DNA of 36,527 bases from Campylobacter sp. (GTDB lineage Bacteria > Campylobacterota > Campylobacteria > Campylobacterales > Campylobacteraceae), in the NCBI RefSeq assembly GCF_030528245.1, contig NZ_JAUMZG010000012.1, forward strand, positions 1 to 36,527. The letters are read 5' to 3'. The position numbers and the translations under genes were made by a program. A model generated the notes under the pieces. It was not told the DNA's origin. It did no database searches and saw only the letters and a program-made list of their open reading frames with translations. Below are positions 31,482 through 36,527 of the stretch, one piece after another (position 1 is the first letter of the stretch; each line of letters begins with the position of its first letter).

Positions 31482-34204
31482 GCAAATTTGAGCCCTATTT
31501 GGCTCTAGAGGCTAGCGCTGGCAGCGGCAAGACCTTCGCTCTGAGTGTGCGTTTTGTGGCTTTGATTTTAAGGGGGGCGAAGATCAACGAAATTCTAGCC
31601 CTGACCTTCACCAAAAAAGCCGCCAACGAAATGCAAAAAAGGGTCATAGAAAATTTTTTAAGCTTTGAAAAAAAGGAAGCCGAGCTTAGAGCACTTTGCG
31701 AGCTTTTGGGAGAGGAGGAAGGCGCCCTTGTGGCCCTAAGGGACGCAAGGCGGGAGGAATTTTTGCGCCAAAGGCTTAAAATTCACACCTTTGATTCTTT
31801 TTTCGTGCAAATTTTGCGCGCCTTCGCCCTAAATGTGGGCCTGATGAGCGATTTTGAGACGAGTGAAAACAGCGCCGATTTGAGGGCGATCTTTGTCAAG
31901 CTTTTGGACGATGAGGCCTTGAGGGATGTGGCGCGCTATGTTTTAAGCTTTGATAAAAATTTCTTGCAAGAGCTTGAAATTCTTTACAACAATGCCTATT
32001 TCAAAGAGCCCACGAACCCCAAAACGCCAAGCGATGCCTCCCTAAAACGAATTTACGAGGGGCTTAGAATTTACTGCCTTGGGCTTGAAAACAAACATTT
32101 GCACGCCAATTTTAAAAGCGAGAATTTGGACCTTGAGGAATTTTTAAAAAAGCCCTTCATGGAGAAATTTGAAACGACAAAATATTTGCAAAGCCTAAAC
32201 GATGAGGATCCCATTTTTGCGGGCAAAAGGAGGGAATTTTTGCAGGCTTTAAGCGCCTATGCTAGGGAGTGCGGAGAATTTAAGCTTTCCAAGCTTCTTT
32301 GCTGGCTGGGGGTTTTTTTTGAGGCGAAAAAGCGCATTCATCAGGAGCAAAATTGCCTCAGCTTTTCCGATGTGAGCCGCAGGGTTTTGCAACTGAGCCA
32401 AAGTGAGCTGCGCGATATGATTTATTTCAGGCTTGATGGTCGCATCAGTCATCTTTTGGTGGATGAATTTCAAGATACCAATGTCGTGCAGTATGAAATT
32501 TTAAAGCCCATCATCGCCGAGCTTGTGAGCGGTGAGGGAGTGAGGAGCAAGCGGAGCTTTTTTTATGTGGGCGATAAAAAGCAGAGCATTTATGCCTTTC
32601 GCCAGAGCAAGAAGGAGTTGTTTGATTTTTTGCAAATGCGATTTGGGCAAATCAAGCGCCAAAGCCTAGATACCAATTACCGCAGCCGTTTTCACTTGGT
32701 GGATTTCATCAACCGCACCTTTGAGGGCCGGTATGAAAATTTTCTCCCCCAAAGGCCTCATGAGGGCAAAAATGGAGGCCTTGTCCGCATCGTAAGCTCA
32801 AAAGAGCAAGAAAGCGAAGAAATCAAGCACCACACCCTCATAGCCCTGAGGGAGCAGGTGGAATTTTTACACGAAAATGGCGTTGCTTATGAGGATATTT
32901 GCATTCTGTGCTGGAAAAACAATGACGCGGATATGATTTTGGACTTTTTAAAGGGGCTTCAAATCCCCGCCTTCACCCAGAGTAATATTTTGCTTGAAAA
33001 TAAGGCCAATGTGAGGGCGGTGCTAGAATACGCTAAATTCTGCATCTTTGGCGATGCGTTTTATGCGCATTTTATTGAGAATTTGCTCGGTTTTTCTCCG
33101 CCGAGATTGCGGCTTGATTTATCGCGCTCTGCGGCCGAGTGCGTTGTGTATTTGGCGCGAAAATTGCGGCTTGATTTGAGCGATGTGGGTTTGCTTCAGT
33201 TTGTGGAGTATGCCAGGGGCAGGGAGAATTTCGCTGAGCTTTTGTTTTCTCCCTGTCCGCTTAAAATCAAAAGTGAGCGAAGCTTTGGGATAAGCATCAT
33301 GACCGTGCATAAGTCCAAGGGGCTGGAATTTGAAAATGTCATCGTGCTGGATAATCTGTCGCAGGTTAAAAATGATGGGGGTAAAATTCTGCTTGATTAT
33401 GATTTTGCTTCGGGTTGGGAGCTTCAGATCAAGGATAAAAAAAGAGCACTGGGGCGCGATCCCGATTATATGGCCTTTATGGAGAGGATGGAGAGGATGG
33501 AGATGGAGGATGACCTCAACAAACTCTATGTCGCCCTCACCCGCGCAAAATCCGCCCTCATCATCATCAAAAGGAACGCGCAATGCGTCACGGAAAACAA
33601 TTTCAGCTATTTTAACGGCGGCTATTTGTTTTTATCCCCTCAGGAAATCGGCGAGCTTTCTAGGCCTGAATCGAGGCCAAGTGGTGGGAATTTGTCGCTT
33701 AAGGATAGCTTAGAGCCGCGCGTGAAAATCCCACCCCAAGAGCTTGAAGCGCAGAGTTTTGAGACGGGTCGGGGGGTGCATTTTGGAAACGCTTTTCACT
33801 TTTGTATGCAAAATTTAAAGCTTCCAAGGGGGGAAAATTTAGAAAATGTCAAGCAAAGGACAAGGGACAAATTCCGCCATTTTTTAAGCGAAGGCGAATT
33901 TGAAGCGCTTTTTAAAAGGGTGGAAAATTTACTGCAAAATGAGGAATTTCAAGCCCTTTTGCGGGGTAAAAGGCTTTTAAAGGAGCAGAATTTGAGCTTT
34001 GAGGGGAGGCTGCAGAGGCTTGATTTGTTAGCGCTTGATGAGGAGGAGGCGGTGATTGTTGATTACAAAACGGGGCTCGTGCAGGAGGGGCACGGGGAGC
34101 AGGTGGGGTTTTACAAAAAAGCCGTTGGCGCAATTCTGGCGAAAAAAACGAGGGCCTTTTTGGTGTATTGTTTAGAAAACGGGATTAAAATTTTGGAAAA
34201 TTGA
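31478..34204 (+). CDS. addA: AddA helicase-nuclease subunit
   Basis: 908-residue UvrD/RecB-type helicase with C-terminal nuclease. Walker A ASAGSGKT at 12-19, LTFTKKAANEM, LLVDEFQDTN (Walker B, near residue 328), TNYRSR, TVHKSKGLEFENVIVLDNL and LYVALTRAKSAL give the superfamily 1 motifs in order. The nuclease domain has GVHFGNAFHF and IVDYKTG (Asp862, Lys864). Both nuclease domains of the complex therefore look intact. Confidence 0.93.
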   Translation: MSKFEPYLALEASAGSGKTFALSVRFVALILRGAKINEILALTFTKKAANEMQKRVIENFLSFEKKEAELRALCELLGEEEGALVALRDARREEFLRQRLKIHTFDSFFVQILRAFALNVGLMSDFETSENSADLRAIFVKLLDDEALRDVARYVLSFDKNFLQELEILYNNAYFKEPTNPKTPSDASLKRIYEGLRIYCLGLENKHLHANFKSENLDLEEFLKKPFMEKFETTKYLQSLNDEDPIFAGKRREFLQALSAYARECGEFKLSKLLCWLGVFFEAKKRIHQEQNCLSFSDVSRRVLQLSQSELRDMIYFRLDGRISHLLVDEFQDTNVVQYEILKPIIAELVSGEGVRSKRSFFYVGDKKQSIYAFRQSKKELFDFLQMRFGQIKRQSLDTNYRSRFHLVDFINRTFEGRYENFLPQRPHEGKNGGLVRIVSSKEQESEEIKHHTLIALREQVEFLHENGVAYEDICILCWKNNDADMILDFLKGLQIPAFTQSNILLENKANVRAVLEYAKFCIFGDAFYAHFIENLLGFSPPRLRLDLSRSAAECVVYLARKLRLDLSDVGLLQFVEYARGRENFAELLFSPCPLKIKSERSFGISIMTVHKSKGLEFENVIVLDNLSQVKNDGGKILLDYDFASGWELQIKDKKRALGRDPDYMAFMERMERMEMEDDLNKLYVALTRAKSALIIIKRNAQCVTENNFSYFNGGYLFLSPQEIGELSRPESRPSGGNLSLKDSLEPRVKIPPQELEAQSFETGRGVHFGNAFHFCMQNLKLPRGENLENVKQRTRDKFRHFLSEGEFEALFKRVENLLQNEEFQALLRGKRLLKEQNLSFEGRLQRLDLLALDEEEAVIVDYKTGLVQEGHGEQVGFYKKAVGAILAKKTRAFLVYCLENGIKILEN

Positions 34205-34211
34205 TGGGACA

Positions 34212-35501
34212 ATGATGAAGCAATACCTTTACGTCGCGCAGGGAAATTTAGAGCCGAGCAAGTGCAAAATCGGCATCACAAACGACCTCAAACGCCGCCT
34301 GAAAGAATACAACGGCGCAACGGGAATTTCCGCTGAAAATTCGTATAGCTATCTTTTTGCCGCTGAGGTGAGCGATATGAGGGCCTTGGAGCAGGATATT
34401 AAAAATAAATTTCCCTATTTGAGAGAGCTGGAAAAGAGAGAAATTTATTTTTACAACCCGAGCCTGTTTGAGATGTATGTGTCTTTCATATGGGCCAGTC
34501 CGTATTTTATTAAAAAAGTTACTTTCAAAGGGGATAAAAAGTCTAACATCATCAAGCCAAAAACACAACCCACTATGGAAGAAAGGGGCATAGAGCAAAG
34601 AATTGATATTTTAAATCGAGCAAAAAGAGTAAAAGATGATGAATTTTACACGCGTATGGAGGATATAGAAGCGGAATTTGCTATGTATCCTACTAAGATA
34701 TGGAAAGATAAAGTCGTTTTTTGCAACTGCGATGATGCGGTGGGAGAAAGGCGCGATTATGCGGATACTTCGGCCTTTGCTTTGTATTTTTTGAGGCATT
34801 TTTTTAGACTCAAGATCAAAAAGCTCATTTGCACGCATTACGGAGGAGCGGTGGATTTGTTTAATGCCAAAACGGGAGCGAAGGGCTATATCTTTACCAA
34901 AGATGGTGCAACAGAGATGTATGATATGCCAGATAATTATACAGGAAGTTTTGACTCCGAAATTTCTCTTAAAATTTTAAATGAGGAAGCGGACATCGTC
35001 TGCACTAACCCCCCTTTTTCAAGGGCGGCGGATTACTGGAAAGTGTTAATAAAAAGTAAGAAAAAATTTATCGTCATCTCAAATATTACAAATTGTATCA
35101 CCCCCTCTTTTATCCCTTATTTTGCAGATAAAAAAGCGTGGGCGGGTTACACAAGAGTGGATTGGTATTTAAATCCTAAACGCATTCCCGTGCAAGCAGC
35201 AGGGCATTTTTTCACAAATTTCCCCATTAAAGACCGCCCAGCCATTAAACGCCTTAAATTTGTGCCTTTAAATGAAATCCCTGATGTATATCAACAATAT
35301 GATGATAGCGGCACACTTTTAGTGGATAATAGCTATATACCAAATGATTATGATAGACCCTTTGCTGTTTCTACAAGGCAAATTTTAAATGGAGTTTTGG
35401 AGTGTGGTTATAGCATTGTTTTAAAAGCACAATATTTTCCCTACATTGAAGGTAAGAAAAAATTCGCCAGAGTGCTAATCCAAAAAATCAAGCAGCCTTA
35501 A
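34212..35501 (+). CDS. T5orf172/GIY-YIG-like domain fused to EcoRI-type adenine methyltransferase
   Basis: 429 residues in two parts. Residues 1 to about 100: YLYVAQG ... CKIGITNDLKRRLKEYN (Tyr7, Gly21, Arg28/29) and ALEQDIKNKF (Glu60), the pattern of the T5orf172/MUG113 branch of the GIY-YIG nuclease superfamily. From about 115 on: DDEFYTRMEDIEAEF, VVFCNCDD (CNCDD at 171-175), LICTHYGG, DIVCTNPPFS (Asn266-Pro-Pro-Phe269, the catalytic motif IV) and WAGYTRVDWYLNPKRIPV, as in the M.EcoRI family of N6-adenine methylases. Base composition changes with the domain: 30 G+C of 60 at 34261-34320 but 18 to 22 of 60 around 34501-34620. Start ATG 34212 (or 34215), 8 bases after addA. No separate restriction gene follows. 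Confidence 0.85.
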   Translation: MMKQYLYVAQGNLEPSKCKIGITNDLKRRLKEYNGATGISAENSYSYLFAAEVSDMRALEQDIKNKFPYLRELEKREIYFYNPSLFEMYVSFIWASPYFIKKVTFKGDKKSNIIKPKTQPTMEERGIEQRIDILNRAKRVKDDEFYTRMEDIEAEFAMYPTKIWKDKVVFCNCDDAVGERRDYADTSAFALYFLRHFFRLKIKKLICTHYGGAVDLFNAKTGAKGYIFTKDGATEMYDMPDNYTGSFDSEISLKILNEEADIVCTNPPFSRAADYWKVLIKSKKKFIVISNITNCITPSFIPYFADKKAWAGYTRVDWYLNPKRIPVQAAGHFFTNFPIKDRPAIKRLKFVPLNEIPDVYQQYDDSGTLLVDNSYIPNDYDRPFAVSTRQILNGVLECGYSIVLKAQYFPYIEGKKKFARVLIQKIKQP

Positions 35502-35580
35502 GCCTCACGCAAGTGGATTGGCCTATCCTTCAAAACTCGCACAAATTTCATCGCGCCAGAAAGAGGGCGGCACGGGAAAA

Positions 35581-36516
35581 TCACAACCCCTCCACATAGG
35601 CTATCGCGCTAAGAGCCGCTATCGCCCCGTCCCCTGCGGCGCAAATGACCTGCTTGGGCGCATCCTTTCGCAAGTCCCCCGCTGCAAAGAGTCCGGGCAC
35701 ACTCGTCTGCATCTTCAGATCAACGCTCACCTGCCCCCCCTGCTCTATCTCGCACAAAAATGAGCCGTCATTTTGCCTCAAAATTTCATTACGCACATCA
35801 AGCCCTACAAAGGTAAAAATCCCCGGCACCTTCAAATCACGCAGCGAGCCATCCCTGAGCCTGACCCTCACGCCCAAAACCCCGCTCGCATCGCCATAAA
35901 CCTCATCCACGCTAGCGCTGGTTATGCGCTCGATTTTTTCGTTTTTTTTGACCTTTTCGCTCGTGCTGGGAGCGGCTCTAAATTTATCACGGCGATGGAT
36001 GAGATAGACCCTAGCGCAGATATTGGCCAAAAATAAGGCCTCTTCAAGTGCCGTATCGCCGCCGCCCAAAACGGCCACTTCTTTATTTTTGTAAAAAAAC
36101 CCATCGCAGGTGGCACAGGTGCTAACTCCCCTGCCAAAAAATTCCTCCTCGCCCCTAAAACCAGCCCTGCGCGGGGCCGAACCCGTGCAAACGATGACCG
36201 CTTTTGCGCCTTGACTTTGTCCGCCCTCAAGCTGGATGGTGAAGGCATTGTCCGCATTTTTTTCTACCCTTTCAACCCCTACCATCTCGTGCCTTAGCCC
36301 GAAGCGCATACACTGCTCACTCCAAGGCGCCATAAAAGAAATTCCATCCATCACCTTGGCCACGCCGGGGTAATTTTCTATCTCCGAGCTGGAGGTGATT
36401 TGACCGCCGGGCATACCCCTTTCAAACATCACGACATTTTTCAAACCCCCACGAGTCGCGTAAAGTCCCGCACTAAGACCCGCAGGACCCCCGCCAATGA
36501 TCGCTAAATCCAACAT
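35581..36516 (-). CDS. trxB: thioredoxin reductase (TrxB)
   Basis: Flavoprotein that reduces thioredoxin with NADPH. 311 residues. The FAD-binding GGGPAG is at 8-13, the redox pair in CATC (Cys134, Cys137), the NADPH motif [10 protein letters not shown] at about 152-161 and the C-terminal FAD motif [23 protein letters not shown] 36516 follows AAGGAA (36522-36527) at the very edge of the window. Reduced thioredoxin feeds DsbD, whose gene is also in this window though not adjacent. Confidence 0.95.
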   Translation of the reverse strand: MLDLAIIGGGPAGLSAGLYATRGGLKNVVMFERGMPGGQITSSSEIENYPGVAKVMDGISFMAPWSEQCMRFGLRHEMVGVERVEKNADNAFTIQLEGGQSQGAKAVIVCTGSAPRRAGFRGEEEFFGRGVSTCATCDGFFYKNKEVAVLGGGDTALEEALFLANICARVYLIHRRDKFRAAPSTSEKVKKNEKIERITSASVDEVYGDASGVLGVRVRLRDGSLRDLKVPGIFTFVGLDVRNEILRQNDGSFLCEIEQGGQVSVDLKMQTSVPGLFAAGDLRKDAPKQVICAAGDGAIAALSAIAYVEGL

Positions 36517-36527
36517 GAAAATTCCTT

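Noticed and set aside
35502..35580. Possible terminator between the methylase fusion and trxB
   Set aside because: No convincing inverted repeat followed by a T run on either strand.
35734..35740. C7 run in trxB and similar runs of seven in dsbD, the FixH-like gene and the Fe-S protein gene as phase-variable tracts
   Set aside because: Runs of seven are common throughout this fairly G+C-rich window and all lie in frame in housekeeping genes; too short to claim as contingency loci.

Overview
The window reads as chromosomal DNA of a Campylobacter-type member of the Campylobacterota. The basis is a set of family-typical genes and gene pairs: flagellin-sugar genes pseF/pseG/pseH, biotin genes with the BioG esterase, hemB-argF-DUF2603-hemN, ribA-rsmG, ccoNOQP followed by DUF4006 and FixH-like genes, addB-addA, a DUF2972 protein and long G tracts. 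G+C in sampled core lines is about 47-53 %, high for the jejuni-like species whose gene order it recalls, so I do not name a species. No tRNA, rRNA, CRISPR array or insertion sequence was seen.

Layout. (1) 1-4903, plus strand: a nucleotide-sugar/flagellar glycan cluster with the 3' end of a probable DUF4910 aminopeptidase-like gene, pseF, two paralogous methyltransferases, a WbqC-family protein, pseG, pseH and a sugar formyltransferase-like gene. Most neighbours overlap by a few bases. A G9 tract lies in the first methyltransferase and a G21 tract ends pseH. (2) 4900-9745: biotin genes, bioF-bioG-bioC on the minus strand and bioA on the plus strand, with an unrecognised 345-residue gene between bioF and bioA. 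(3) 9746-11985: an accessory island with gene debris, a T13 tract touching a -10 box, and an AT-rich GmrSD-like (DUF262 + DUF1524) restriction gene. (4) 12030-17022, minus strand: hemB-argF-DUF2603-hemN-Fe-S protein operon, divergent from ribA-rsmG (17082-18223). (5) 18197-21308, minus strand: YeiH-type membrane protein, M20 amidohydrolase, PPK2. (6) 21403-24308: dsbD coupled to an AT-rich DUF2972 gene. (7) 24401-34204: ccoN-ccoO-ccoQ-ccoP, small membrane proteins, a TPM-like protein, a FixH-like protein, then addB and addA, nearly all overlapping. (8) 34212-35501: a two-part gene joining a T5orf172/GIY-YIG-like domain to an EcoRI-type adenine methylase. (9) 35581-36516: trxB on the minus strand.

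How the genes fit together: region 1 makes and decorates CMP-pseudaminic acid for surface glycans, with simple-sequence tracts that could vary the decoration. Region 2 makes biotin. Regions 4 to 7 are housekeeping haem, arginine, riboflavin, thiol-redox, cbb3 respiration and double-strand-break repair functions. The accessory genes (10166-11935, 23055-24308 and the 3' part of 34212-35501) stand out by low G+C. The most unusual items are the G21 switch-like end of pseH, the chimeric nuclease-like/methylase gene, the T13-promoter restriction gene and the orphan gene inside the biotin cluster.
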